A stretch of 14,237 nucleotides of DNA from CAYZXT01 sp964482515 (lineage in GTDB: Bacteria; Elusimicrobiota; Elusimicrobia; FEN-1173), in the NCBI GenBank assembly GCA_964482515.1, contig CAYZXT010000052.1:1-14237 (forward strand). Direction: 5' to 3'. How positions within the stretch are numbered: the stretch's first letter is position 1; each line of letters begins with the position of its first letter. Of the stretch, positions 6,945 through 14,210 are shown piece after piece. The position numbers were made by a program, and so were the translations under genes. The notes under the pieces were generated by a model. It made no database searches and was not told the DNA's origin. It saw only the letters and a program-made list of their open reading frames with translations.

Positions 6945-8236
6945 CTCACCGAGAAGTTAAACGTGATGGAGCCGACTTCGTCGCGATATTGATCGAGCGG
7001 CAGCGCCGCGAACTTCCATTTCTTTAAAGCCTGGACCGCCAAATCGTCCATCTGAGGATATCCCGAGGTCCGGATCACGAAGATATTGTCTTTCACCTGG
7101 CCCTCCGGTGCCACCGTGAATTGCAGGACCACGGCGGCTTCGATGCCCTTGGAACGGGCCCAGTCCGGATACTGGGGGACCTCGCGCGTCAGCACCTGGC
7201 GGTTCGCCAGCGGTCCCGTGATCTGGAACATGGGTTTCTGGACCTTGGGCGCCCGGCGAGGGATCACAGGCAGGCCGGACATGGCCGAAGGCGACGGAGA
7301 ACGCGAGACTTCCGAGGCGGCGCTGCTCAGAGCGTTTTCATCCAGCTTTTTCCCCGACTTGACGGCGGGGCCCGGGACCGCGACGGCCGGACCTCGTCCC
7401 GATCCGCCGATGGCGATGGCGGAAGATCCCCCGCCGCCCGCCAACCCGGGAGCCGAGCCGCTGCCCGATCCCATGGCCATTTCCGGGCCCGAAGACTGAA
7501 GCGAGCCTTTGTTTTTCACCGTCGGAGACAAAATCGACGAGTCCGCCCTGGCCCGGGCGCCCACGGGCACGACCACGATATTGGATTCCCCGCCCATTTT
7601 CAATCCGCCGTCGCTGTCGCCTCCGATGGACATGGGCATGGCGTCCTTCGAAACCTGGAAGCCGCTCTTTCCCTGCAGCGTGGCGCCCTGTGGCCCGGAT
7701 ACGCCGCCGAGCCGCGAATTGGCTTGAATGGTGGAGGCCGCGCCGCCTATCTTCAAATCTCTGTTAGCGTCCGGGTTGGCCAGTTTCATGTCGCGCGCCT
7801 GAAAGCCGGCTTTGCCCTGGAGGACCTTTTTGTCCTGGTCCAGTTTGTCCTGGAGGCGCTTCGCATCCAGCTTGGCCGCTTCCGGCCCTTTGATCAACTG
7901 GTCGGGGATCTTCTGCGCGGGCGGCGGAGGCGGCGGAAGAGACCGTTTGAAAACGGTCTGCTTCACTTCCTTTTTGACCTTCTCTTCCACCTTTTTCATC
8001 ATGGTCTCGATTTTTTTCGTCGGCGCCTGGGGCGGCAGCGCCACGGGCTTCTCTTTCCGCTTTTGGATCTGCTGTTCAATGTAATCGATGTTCACCAAAC
8101 GCGAAACTTTCCCCTTTTTAGGGGGAGCCTTCATATGGATAAGGGCCAAAGGGGAGTGCAACGCCAGCGCCAGAATGAGAAGGGCCACGTCCAGATGCAA
8201 GGGTTGGCGCTGATAAAGCATTTCCCACTGTCGCAT
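6941..8236 (-). CDS. TonB/TolA-like energy transducer
   Basis: A 431-aa inner-membrane-anchored periplasmic protein. One membrane segment lies at about 14-34 (DVALLILALALHSPLALI). Then come a Lys/Glu-rich helix (55-97), a proline run (101-106), a long Gly/Ser/Ala-rich region (about 139-325) and a TonB C-terminal domain (about 353-431: YPDWARSKGIEAAVVLQFTV, then ALKKWKFAALPL). TonB proteins couple the ExbB/ExbD proton channel to outer-membrane partners; here no TonB-dependent receptor is adjacent. It is much longer than E. coli TonB (239 aa), mainly because of the repetitive central region, which would help span the periplasm. The start is 2 nt after the exbD2 stop, with AAGGGAAG about 8 nt upstream. 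Whether it acts as TonB, TolA or a GltG/GltJ-like motility transducer is undecided. Confidence 0.85.
   Translation of the reverse strand: MRQWEMLYQRQPLHLDVALLILALALHSPLALIHMKAPPKKGKVSRLVNIDYIEQQIQKRKEKPVALPPQAPTKKIETMMKKVEEKVKKEVKQTVFKRSLPPPPPPAQKIPDQLIKGPEAAKLDAKRLQDKLDQDKKVLQGKAGFQARDMKLANPDANRDLKIGGAASTIQANSRLGGVSGPQGATLQGKSGFQVSKDAMPMSIGGDSDGGLKMGGESNIVVVPVGARARADSSILSPTVKNKGSLQSSGPEMAMGSGSGSAPGLAGGGGSSAIAIGGSGRGPAVAVPGPAVKSGKKLDENALSSAASEVSRSPSPSAMSGLPVIPRRAPKVQKPMFQITGPLANRQVLTREVPQYPDWARSKGIEAAVVLQFTVAPEGQVKDNIFVIRTSGYPQMDDLAVQALKKWKFAALPLDQYRDEVGSITFNFSVR
7589..7822 (-). repeat. Degenerate tandem repeat inside the TonB-like gene (about 50 aa)
   Basis: Residues 139-146 (LQGKAGFQ) recur as LQGKSGFQ at 187-194, offset 48. 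DLKIGG (160-165) recurs as GLKMGG (211-216), offset 51. A related MSIGG occurs at 202-206. This indicates an old duplication of a unit of about 50 residues in the linker between the coiled region and the TonB domain. Confidence 0.65.
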
Positions 8237-8238
8237 AC

Positions 8239-8658
8239 CTATTTCTTCCCTTTAGGCTGTTCCGTTCCGAGCGAAATTTTTTTCGCCCCGGCGGTCTTGG
8301 CCACTTTCAACAATTCCGTCAACTGTCCGTATTGCACATTGGTGTCGGAGCGGATGATCACTAGCACATCCTCGCCCTGTTCCCTGATCAGCATGCTTAA
8401 CGTCCTGGGCAAATCTTCCCTGGTCACGATGTCCGTGTTCAACGCGATCTTTCCTGCCGGGTCGATGGTGATCGCGATATTGTTCTCTTTCTCCTCCGTG
8501 GTCGTGGCGACCGGAAGTTTCACTTCCACCGGCGGCTTGTCCAGCATGGGAGAAACAATAAGGAGGACGACCAACAGCACCAAACAAAGGTCGATGACGG
8601 GCACGATGTTGACGCCTGAGATGGCTCCGTCGCTCATGACGCGGACTTTGGCTTTCAT
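8239..8658 (-). CDS. exbD: ExbD/TolR-family protein, second copy
   Basis: A 139-aa single-pass inner-membrane protein. A short cytoplasmic N-terminus leads into VNIVPVIDLCLVLLVVLLIVSP, the conserved ExbD/TolR membrane helix with its proton-carrying aspartate (D23, equal to E. coli ExbD D25). The periplasmic domain (about 60-130) shows the usual strand-helix order, ending TELLKVAKTAGAKKISLG. Start ATG at 8658 overlaps the first exbD stop by 4 nt (ATGA), with GAGGG upstream. It shares the helix pattern with its neighbour but differs strongly elsewhere, so the two are not a recent duplication. They could form a heteromeric ExbD pair in the channel, as AglQ/AglS are thought to do with AglR. Confidence 0.93.
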   Translation of the reverse strand: MKAKVRVMSDGAISGVNIVPVIDLCLVLLVVLLIVSPMLDKPPVEVKLPVATTTEEKENNIAITIDPAGKIALNTDIVTREDLPRTLSMLIREQGEDVLVIIRSDTNVQYGQLTELLKVAKTAGAKKISLGTEQPKGKK

Positions 8659-9122
8659 AGCGGCGCGCCCTCTTCCCCGGCCTGTGCGTTCGGTTCGGCT
8701 TTCTTGAGCAGAGACACCTTTTTTGCGCCGTTCATCTTGGCCAAATCCAAAACCTCCACCACTTTTCCCACGGTCACAACGTTGTCCGCCGTCACCAAGA
8801 CGGGGCGATCCGGCGTTTCTTCCATCCGGGCTTTCAGGGCCGTCATGATCTGCTCAAGGCTATCGGCCGGCGTATTGTTCAATGCATAACCCTGAAGCGT
8901 TATGTTGATGATGAGAGGTTCCACCGGTTTCTTGTCATCCTCCGGTTTCTGCTCGATATTCTTGTCCGACTTGACCGTCGGCGTCGCCACGTGGATCATG
9001 GACTGGCTGATCATGGGCGAAAGAACCATGAGAACGATGAGCAGCACCAGCGTCAGATCCGCCAATGGGACGACGTTGATGGTCTCGGTTTCCGATTGGT
9101 CTTCGTTCGTTGGATCGTTCAT
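8655..9122 (-). CDS. exbD: ExbD/TolR-family protein, first copy
   Basis: A 155-aa single-pass inner-membrane protein. An acidic N-terminus (DPTNEDQSETET) precedes INVVPLADLTLVLLIVLMVLSP, the ExbD/TolR membrane helix; D22 is the expected proton-relay aspartate. After a charged linker (KPEDDKKP, about 59-66) comes the periplasmic domain (LIINITLQGYALNN through VEVLDLAKMNGAKKVSLL). It differs from the second copy in its acidic N-terminus and longer linker. The ATG at 9122 has AAGGA about 5 nt upstream and lies 24 nt after the exbB stop. The stop overlaps the next start (ATGA), indicating translational coupling and hence probably fixed relative amounts. Confidence 0.93.
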   Translation of the reverse strand: MNDPTNEDQSETETINVVPLADLTLVLLIVLMVLSPMISQSMIHVATPTVKSDKNIEQKPEDDKKPVEPLIINITLQGYALNNTPADSLEQIMTALKARMEETPDRPVLVTADNVVTVGKVVEVLDLAKMNGAKKVSLLKKAEPNAQAGEEGAPL

Positions 9123-9146
9123 GGTTTCCTTGTCCCCGCAACAATC

Positions 9147-9773
9147 CTAAATGTCTTGCCCGGACTCCAGCATCAGAATGATCTCTTGGCCGAAAATGTT
9201 CACGCTGTTGAGCACATGCTTCAATTTGAAATTGAAATAGTTGTAGATCAGGGCCGCGGTCACGGCCACGGCAATACCCGCCGCGGTGGCTATAAGGGCT
9301 TCAGAAATACCGGCCGCCACCACCATGGGTCCGCCGGAGCCGGAAAGGGCCAAATCGCGGAAGGCCGTCATAACGCCCAGCACGGTTCCCAGCAGTCCGA
9401 GCAACGGCGATATGAAGCTGATGGTTCCGAATACGCCGAGACGCCGGCCCAACAGAGATTGGATGCGCTGGTAATACAGGCCGAGGATATTGTCCAGGTT
9501 CGCCGTTTTCTTGGACTTTGAAGCGATAAGGAGGGCTTCCAGGGTTTGGCCGATGAGGCCGCTCCCTTCGCTGGCGATCTGCTGCGCGTCCTGGATTTTC
9601 CCGGCGAGGATGGCGGTCTTGATGTCCTTGAAAAGTTTCGCGTCGATCGAGGCGTTCTTGGAGAAAAAAAGCATGCGCTCAAAAAGCACGGTTATTAAAA
9701 TGATCGACAGGAAAATCAGCACCGGCATGACAAGGCTGATCCTCATCATCTCCATAAATGTCATTTCATGCAT
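9147..9773 (-). CDS. exbB: ExbB/TolQ/MotA-family proton channel protein
   Basis: A 208-aa inner-membrane protein with the three membrane helices of the family: about 12-34, 112-137 and 152-176. The two signature stretches are visible: SFISPLLGLLGTVLGVMTAF (about 119-138) and GISEALIATAAGIAVAVTAA (155-174). E158 matches the conserved ExbB glutamate (E. coli E176), and T130 and T163 match the pore threonines. With ExbD it forms the proton-driven motor of Ton, Tol and Agl systems. A very strong Shine-Dalgarno sequence (AGGAGG, 9782-9787, 8-nt spacing) overlaps the TAG stop of the TPR gene, so the two genes are coupled. The pair alone cannot tell Ton from Tol or gliding-motor function. Confidence 0.95.
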   Translation of the reverse strand: MHEMTFMEMMRISLVMPVLIFLSIILITVLFERMLFFSKNASIDAKLFKDIKTAILAGKIQDAQQIASEGSGLIGQTLEALLIASKSKKTANLDNILGLYYQRIQSLLGRRLGVFGTISFISPLLGLLGTVLGVMTAFRDLALSGSGGPMVVAAGISEALIATAAGIAVAVTAALIYNYFNFKLKHVLNSVNIFGQEIILMLESGQDI

Positions 9774-9785
9774 CGCAAATCCCTC

Positions 9786-12700
9786 CTATTGCGGAATAGA
9801 CTGTAGTCCTTGTTGTGCCGCCGCCACGCTCTGTTGATCCGACGCGTTTTGGATCACATCCTGATAGACATTGCGGGCGTTGTTGTAATCGTTTTTCACC
9901 AAATAGATTTCCGCCAGCTGCAGGAGGCCGGAGATGCGGTAGGGGTCCGCCTTATCGGCGACGTTCTGCAGCTGCTGGTAGACCTGCTTCTCGCTTTCGG
10001 TGGAATTGAGCTTCCGGTAGCAGCGGCCCGCGTTGAATAGCGCCTCGGCGCGTTCCTTCATGTTCGACGGCACGGACTTATAAACTTCCGCGGCGCGTTC
10101 GTCCTGCCCCGATTTCTCCAGCAAGGCGCCCATCTGTATATAGGTAGCGCCGATGTCCTCGGAGTCCGGATAGGCCCTGATATAGTTCTGATAGGCTTCC
10201 AGCGCGTTCTCGTTCTCGTTGGCCTTCGCGTAACACACGGCCACGTTGAGCGCCGCGTTCTTGGCCATGGGGTCGTCCGGAAAACTATTCGCGAATTCGG
10301 CGAAGGCCTGGGCGCTGTCGGAAAACTTGCTCTGGTTGAAGAGGCTGATGGCCAGGTGGAATTTGGCCAGGCTCATCTGCGGGTCGGTCGGATAGGCGTT
10401 TATGAAGTTCTCATAGGCCGGGACCGCCTCGACGTATTTTTCCTGCAGGTATAGCGACTCGGCACGGTAGAAGGCCGCCTGGGGCGCCACGGAAGAGACG
10501 GGAAAATCGTATAGGATCATTTGGAAGTACTGGCGGGCTTTGTCGTAGTTCTTGTCGTTGTAAAGCTTGGCGCCCTCTTCCCAATAGATGTCCGCCAGCA
10601 CGCCGCTCTTGGGCTGGTCCTTGGTCAGTTTCTCGATTTCTTCCGGCGATTTCTTCGCCTGGAAATAACAGGTCTGCAGCAGTTGAAGGACGTTGGGCAC
10701 CTGTTCGTCGTTCGGATAACGGTCGAGGAAATCGGTGTAGCGCGCGATGGCGTTGTTGAAATCTCCGGCGTTGTAATAACACTGGGCTATCTGCAGCCGG
10801 GCGTCCTTGGCAAGCGCGTTATCGGAATAGGATCTGATCAGACCTTCGTAGCTTTTGACCGCTTCCGGGTATTTCCCCATGTCGAACTCGGTTTTGGCCA
10901 CGCGGAAAAGGGCATCCGGCGCTTTTTCGTTTTTCGGGTACGCTTTGGCCATCCGTTCCCACGCAGTGATCGCGTCGGTGTAATATTCCGCACGGTGAAG
11001 GGCGAGTCCTTCCTGGTAGATCGCCCGGGCCATCTCGGGATGCTTGGGGTCGATGGTTTCGAAGTTCCGGTAGGAAGCGGCCGCGTTCTCATAATTCTTC
11101 GCGTTGAAGAAAATATCGCCCATGCCGAGCATCAGCAGGGCCATCATGGATTTGTCGTTCTTTTCCTGCGCGTTGGCGTAGGACCTCTGCAGAGTCAGGA
11201 TGGCTGTGTCGAAATCCTTGTCCAAGGTGTAGGAGACGCCTTGGCCCAGAAGCGCCTGGCCGATGAGCGGGTTGTCGGCCTTTGCCAAGTCAATGAACCT
11301 CTGATAGGACGCCCTGGCTTCCGGACCGTTATGCAGTTTCAAGTGGGCCTCGCCGATCCAATAAAGGGCTTCGGGATGCTCGTTACGTATTTCAGGCTCC
11401 AGGCTGTTCCATTGATGGAAAACCTGGGTCACGACGGAGCCGTATTGCTGCGACCGGAAATAGTCCAGCGCCATCAGGTGCAGCGCGGTCGGCGCGAAGC
11501 CGGTGTTCGGGAAACGGTCCACCAGCAACTGATAGCTGGCGACGGCGTTGGGGTATTGCTTCATTTTGCCGAATGCGTATCCCTGGACCAAGAGGGTCTT
11601 GGGCGTGAGTTCCCTGTCCCAATAGTTGGAAAGGAATTCGTTGGACAGATCGATGGCCTGTTGGTATCGCCCCACGGCGGCGTACGACCAAATCAAACGG
11701 AAAACCGTGTCGGACGTCCGGCTTTTCCCCTTGGCTTCTTTTTCCAGGAGACGGACGACTTCCTGCATCTTGTTTTCCTGGGCCAGGGTTTCGGTCAGGA
11801 GGTAAGTGACGTTGGGCCTGAGTTCGTGCGTGTCGCTCAGGTTCCTGTAGAGCCCCGTGAATTTTTGGTCGGCGGGTTTCCACTGTTTGACCTGGAAATC
11901 GCTGGTGGCCAGTCGGTATAGGGCGATGTTCTGCCAGATGCTCTTGGGATAATCCTCCAGTACTTGATTGAAAGACTGCATGGCCAAGGGATAATCCTTC
12001 TGCTGATAAAAGGTTTCGCCCGTTTCAAACTTGGCCCGCTCCGCCCAGACCGTCTTCGGGTGCTCGTTGACGACCCGCTTGAAGTATCCCATGGCCTCCA
12101 CGGGCTTTTTATTGGCCCGCAAGCAAAGACCGGAGAAATACAGGCACGCCGGGTTTTTTTCGTCTTTCATGAAGTATTCCATCGCGTCGGCGTATTTCCC
12201 GTTTTCCCATTGGATCAGGCCCAGGGGCAGCATTGATTGGACGTCGTTCTTGTAGGCGGGGTAAAAGGAAATCAGTTCTTGAAAGCGCAGGTAAGCTTGG
12301 TCGCGGTCGCCCAGGGCCAGGGCCGTGACGGCCAACCCTAAAATGGATTCGGGCACAACGGCCTTGAGGTCGCTTTTGCTGACGCTGGAATAGGCTTGGG
12401 AGGCTTGTTCGAAAAGCCCCAAATGCATGTAGCAGTCGGCCAGCCGCTGGAGAATGCTGATGTTGAAAAATTCATCGTCCAAAACCACGGCGGCGACGTC
12501 CTGCAGGATTTTCGAGGCGGTCTTGTAGTCGCCGTGGAACATGTACAGCTCCGCCACCAGGTATTGGGCCTTGAGGGCTTCCAATCCTTGCACGGTGCCG
12601 CGGGAGTATTCCAGGTAATCTTTAAAGGTTTTATCGGTTTTGTTGGGCGAAAATTCAAAAGTGTATACGCGTGTAAGGTTGTCCGGGCGGGCGCGGTTCG

Positions 12701-12845
12701 CGGAAAAGGCCGCGCTCTCTCCTATTAACACGCATGACAAAAGGAGTGCCAGTCCGCGGGAGGAGGACAGGATGAGCCGTTCACAACGGGCTGATTGCGG
12801 GAATTGGCGCATTTTCATGATGTCAGGCAATGAGTTCGAAGGCAA
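9786..12845 (-). CDS. Large exported TPR-repeat protein (1019 aa)
   Basis: The first gene of the energised envelope operon. An N-terminal hydrophobic core (LALLLSCVLIG, about 32-42) followed by ESAAFSA suggests a type I signal peptide; the Cys lies within the core and does not form a good lipobox. From about residue 90 to the end the protein is nearly all helical TPR-like repeats, roughly 20 or more, with the usual A..Y......A...Y......YP pattern (for example NEHPKTVWAERAKFETGETF and DFNNAIARYTDFLDRYP). I used TTG at 12845 because AAGGGAG lies 11 nt before it; ATGs at 12818 and 12812 are alternatives without a clear Shine-Dalgarno sequence, and both keep the signal peptide. Likely a periplasmic scaffold for the ExbB/ExbD/TonB complex, comparable in kind, not by shown homology, to CpoB/YbgF or the Glt TPR proteins. 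Confidence 0.88.
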   Translation of the reverse strand: MPSNSLPDIMKMRQFPQSARCERLILSSSRGLALLLSCVLIGESAAFSANRARPDNLTRVYTFEFSPNKTDKTFKDYLEYSRGTVQGLEALKAQYLVAELYMFHGDYKTASKILQDVAAVVLDDEFFNISILQRLADCYMHLGLFEQASQAYSSVSKSDLKAVVPESILGLAVTALALGDRDQAYLRFQELISFYPAYKNDVQSMLPLGLIQWENGKYADAMEYFMKDEKNPACLYFSGLCLRANKKPVEAMGYFKRVVNEHPKTVWAERAKFETGETFYQQKDYPLAMQSFNQVLEDYPKSIWQNIALYRLATSDFQVKQWKPADQKFTGLYRNLSDTHELRPNVTYLLTETLAQENKMQEVVRLLEKEAKGKSRTSDTVFRLIWSYAAVGRYQQAIDLSNEFLSNYWDRELTPKTLLVQGYAFGKMKQYPNAVASYQLLVDRFPNTGFAPTALHLMALDYFRSQQYGSVVTQVFHQWNSLEPEIRNEHPEALYWIGEAHLKLHNGPEARASYQRFIDLAKADNPLIGQALLGQGVSYTLDKDFDTAILTLQRSYANAQEKNDKSMMALLMLGMGDIFFNAKNYENAAASYRNFETIDPKHPEMARAIYQEGLALHRAEYYTDAITAWERMAKAYPKNEKAPDALFRVAKTEFDMGKYPEAVKSYEGLIRSYSDNALAKDARLQIAQCYYNAGDFNNAIARYTDFLDRYPNDEQVPNVLQLLQTCYFQAKKSPEEIEKLTKDQPKSGVLADIYWEEGAKLYNDKNYDKARQYFQMILYDFPVSSVAPQAAFYRAESLYLQEKYVEAVPAYENFINAYPTDPQMSLAKFHLAISLFNQSKFSDSAQAFAEFANSFPDDPMAKNAALNVAVCYAKANENENALEAYQNYIRAYPDSEDIGATYIQMGALLEKSGQDERAAEVYKSVPSNMKERAEALFNAGRCYRKLNSTESEKQVYQQLQNVADKADPYRISGLLQLAEIYLVKNDYNNARNVYQDVIQNASDQQSVAAAQQGLQSIPQ

Positions 12846-13019
12846 GGCAGTTCGTTCTCCCTTCAGGCTGCTTTAACGTGAAACAATACTCCATGACGCT
12901 TCCAATCCCCATCACAACAGCCGCGCCGGGTACGGGTTCCCTCTTCGAGGGAAAATATTTTAAGAGAGCCGTTTCTGGCGCGGTTTTTGCCAACCATGAA
13001 AATAGTCTGTATTTTCAAG
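12846..13019 (-). promoter_or_regulatory. Structured 5' leader of the TPR/ExbB/ExbD/TonB operon
   Basis: The predicted transcript start near 13019 leaves about 174 nt before the TTG. Three nested pairings are visible on the minus strand: CCGCGCC (12983-12977) with GGCGCGG (12927-12921); ACGG (12972-12969) with CCGT (12935-12932); and a perfect 7-bp hairpin TTCCCTC-GAA-GAGGGAA (12953-12937). A second weaker domain, GGCTG (12922-12918) with CAGCC (12870-12866), ends 2 nt before the Shine-Dalgarno sequence AAGGGAG (12863-12857). TTTTCCCT of the hairpin can instead pair with AGGGAGAA at the Shine-Dalgarno site (8 bp, one G-U). I do not recognise a known riboswitch consensus. Confidence 0.4.
12937..12953 (-). 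other. Perfect 7-bp hairpin in the operon leader
   Basis: TTCCCTC and GAGGGAA are exact inverse complements separated by a 3-nt loop. On the minus strand it is preceded by an A/T-rich run and followed by CCCGTACCC, so it is not a rho-independent terminator for the direction of the genes. It lies at the tip of the nested stems described for the leader. Confidence 0.55.
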
Positions 13020-13025
13020 CAGTTC

Positions 13026-13054
13026 AGTATAAACTGGGCGCGAATGTTTTTCAA
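13026..13054 (-). promoter_or_regulatory. Sigma70-like promoter of the TPR/ExbB/ExbD/TonB operon
   Basis: On the minus strand -35 TTGAAA (13054-13049, 5 of 6) and -10 TATACT (13031-13026, 5 of 6) are separated by the ideal 17 nt. The element begins 29 nt after the stop of the WecA-like gene, so the operon very probably has its own start of transcription near 13019. The spacer is GC-rich in its middle (GCGCCC). Confidence 0.65.
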
Positions 13055-13082
13055 GGTTTTTTCCCGAATTTACAAACAATTT

Positions 13083-14210
13083 TCATGGCGCTGTGCGTCG
13101 TCCCATCAGCATCAAAACGACGATCATGAGAAAAATCAGAAAGGCCTGCCCCAATAAAAGCGCGGCACCCAGCGGCGTCGCCATTTGCCTGACGGTCACC
13201 GATGCCAGTCCCAAAGATAGGTTCACCATTAAAATAAATCCAACGGTCTGCGGTACGTTCAATCCTAGGTTCATGAGCCGGTGATGAAAATGGTCCTTTC
13301 CGGTATACTCGAGCCATTCCTTGACGTTATGCACCAGTCCGTTTCTGACCCGCGAAACGGTGGTATAGATCATATCGAAGATGGGGATCGATAGGATCAA
13401 CAGCGGCGTCGTCATGGCGATGAGCGGATTGCTGTGGGCCCATGTTCCCATGATCGCCAGCCCCGCCAGCGAAAAACCGATGAACGTTGAACCGGCGTCA
13501 CCCAGGAAAATCCTGGCGGGGTTCCAGTTGTAAGGCAGATACCCCAGACAAGCGCCGGCCAAGGCGACGGTGAAGAACGAGACATGGCTCTGGCGCGTCG
13601 GCCAGGTTATCGCCAAGAAAAGGAGCGCGCAAAGCGCCCCCATGCCGGAAGCCAATCCGTCCACCCCGTCCAGAAAATTGATGGCGTTGGTTATCCCTAC
13701 CATCCATATGACCGTTATAAGCGTTTCCAGAAACATTTCGCCTGGAATTTTTGGAATAAATGTGACGTGGACGCCGGAGGCCACGAGGATGAGGGCGGCG
13801 ACGATTTGCGCGAAAATCCGCTTCCCGGCCGCCAGCCCGCGGGAATCGTCCCACAGCCCGACCAAAAAGACCAAGCCCGCGGCGATAACCAGTCCGGTCA
13901 GTTCCCTGGAAAACTGCAGGTTTCGGCCGACGGAAAATATCACGGAAAGGAAGATCGCCATGCCTCCCATCCGCGGAATCGGCTTGTTGTGGATCTTTCT
14001 CGCCGAGGGAACGTCCAGGACTCCCCAGCGGAAACCGAGGGCGATGCAAAACGGCGTCATGAGGAACGACAGAAGGAAGGCGATGATGAGGACGAAAACC
14101 CAGCGGACGCCCAATTCCCAGGTGAGGGCCGACAGCCAGCCGGGCGGGAGCAGCAGGCCCAATAACAGGGCCAGCACGATGAGATGGTGGGACCGGAAGT
14201 GGCTGAGCAT
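13083..14210 (-). CDS. Undecaprenyl-phosphate sugar-1-phosphate transferase (WecA/TagO family)
   Basis: A 375-aa polytopic inner-membrane enzyme that moves a sugar-1-phosphate (GlcNAc-1-P in WecA and TagO) from a UDP-sugar to undecaprenyl phosphate, starting O-antigen, teichoic acid or other surface polysaccharides. About ten or eleven hydrophobic segments are visible. The family motifs are complete: PSARKIHNKPIPRMGG (68-83), WDD (D121, D122, Mg2+ site), NAINFLDGVDGLA (175-187, D181 and D184), FLGDAGS (235-241) and DHFHHRL (306-312). KIHNKPIPRMGG and the HHRL ending favour WecA/TagO over MraY. The ATG at 14210 lacks a clear Shine-Dalgarno sequence. The sugar specificity cannot be read from sequence, so no symbol is given. 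The gene upstream lies outside the window. Confidence 0.92.
   Translation of the reverse strand: MLSHFRSHHLIVLALLLGLLLPPGWLSALTWELGVRWVFVLIIAFLLSFLMTPFCIALGFRWGVLDVPSARKIHNKPIPRMGGMAIFLSVIFSVGRNLQFSRELTGLVIAAGLVFLVGLWDDSRGLAAGKRIFAQIVAALILVASGVHVTFIPKIPGEMFLETLITVIWMVGITNAINFLDGVDGLASGMGALCALLFLAITWPTRQSHVSFFTVALAGACLGYLPYNWNPARIFLGDAGSTFIGFSLAGLAIMGTWAHSNPLIAMTTPLLILSIPIFDMIYTTVSRVRNGLVHNVKEWLEYTGKDHFHHRLMNLGLNVPQTVGFILMVNLSLGLASVTVRQMATPLGAALLLGQAFLIFLMIVVLMLMGRRTAP

Noticed and set aside
7121..8707. A 528-codon open frame on the plus strand opposite the tonB-like and exbD genes
   Set aside because: It is a GC-driven antisense shadow: no coherent domain, no Shine-Dalgarno sequence, and both minus-strand genes beneath have clear family motifs. 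The same applies to plus-strand frames at 1740-3128, 4156-5646 and 10521-11921.
12918..12990. A plus-strand terminator formed by CCGCGCC/GGCGCGG followed by TTTTT
   Set aside because: There is no plus-strand gene to terminate and the loop would be about 49 nt. The same repeat is better read as the outer stem of the minus-strand leader.
12863..13054. A 63-codon minus-strand frame in the leader region, starting with TTG
   Set aside because: Its start coincides with the -35 hexamer of the proposed promoter, it has no signal peptide or known motif, and the region is better explained as promoter and leader.
13052..13085. An 11-codon ATGA-coupled mini-ORF after the WecA-like gene
   Set aside because: Eleven codons without context; the ATG arises by chance from the TGA stop context of the previous gene.
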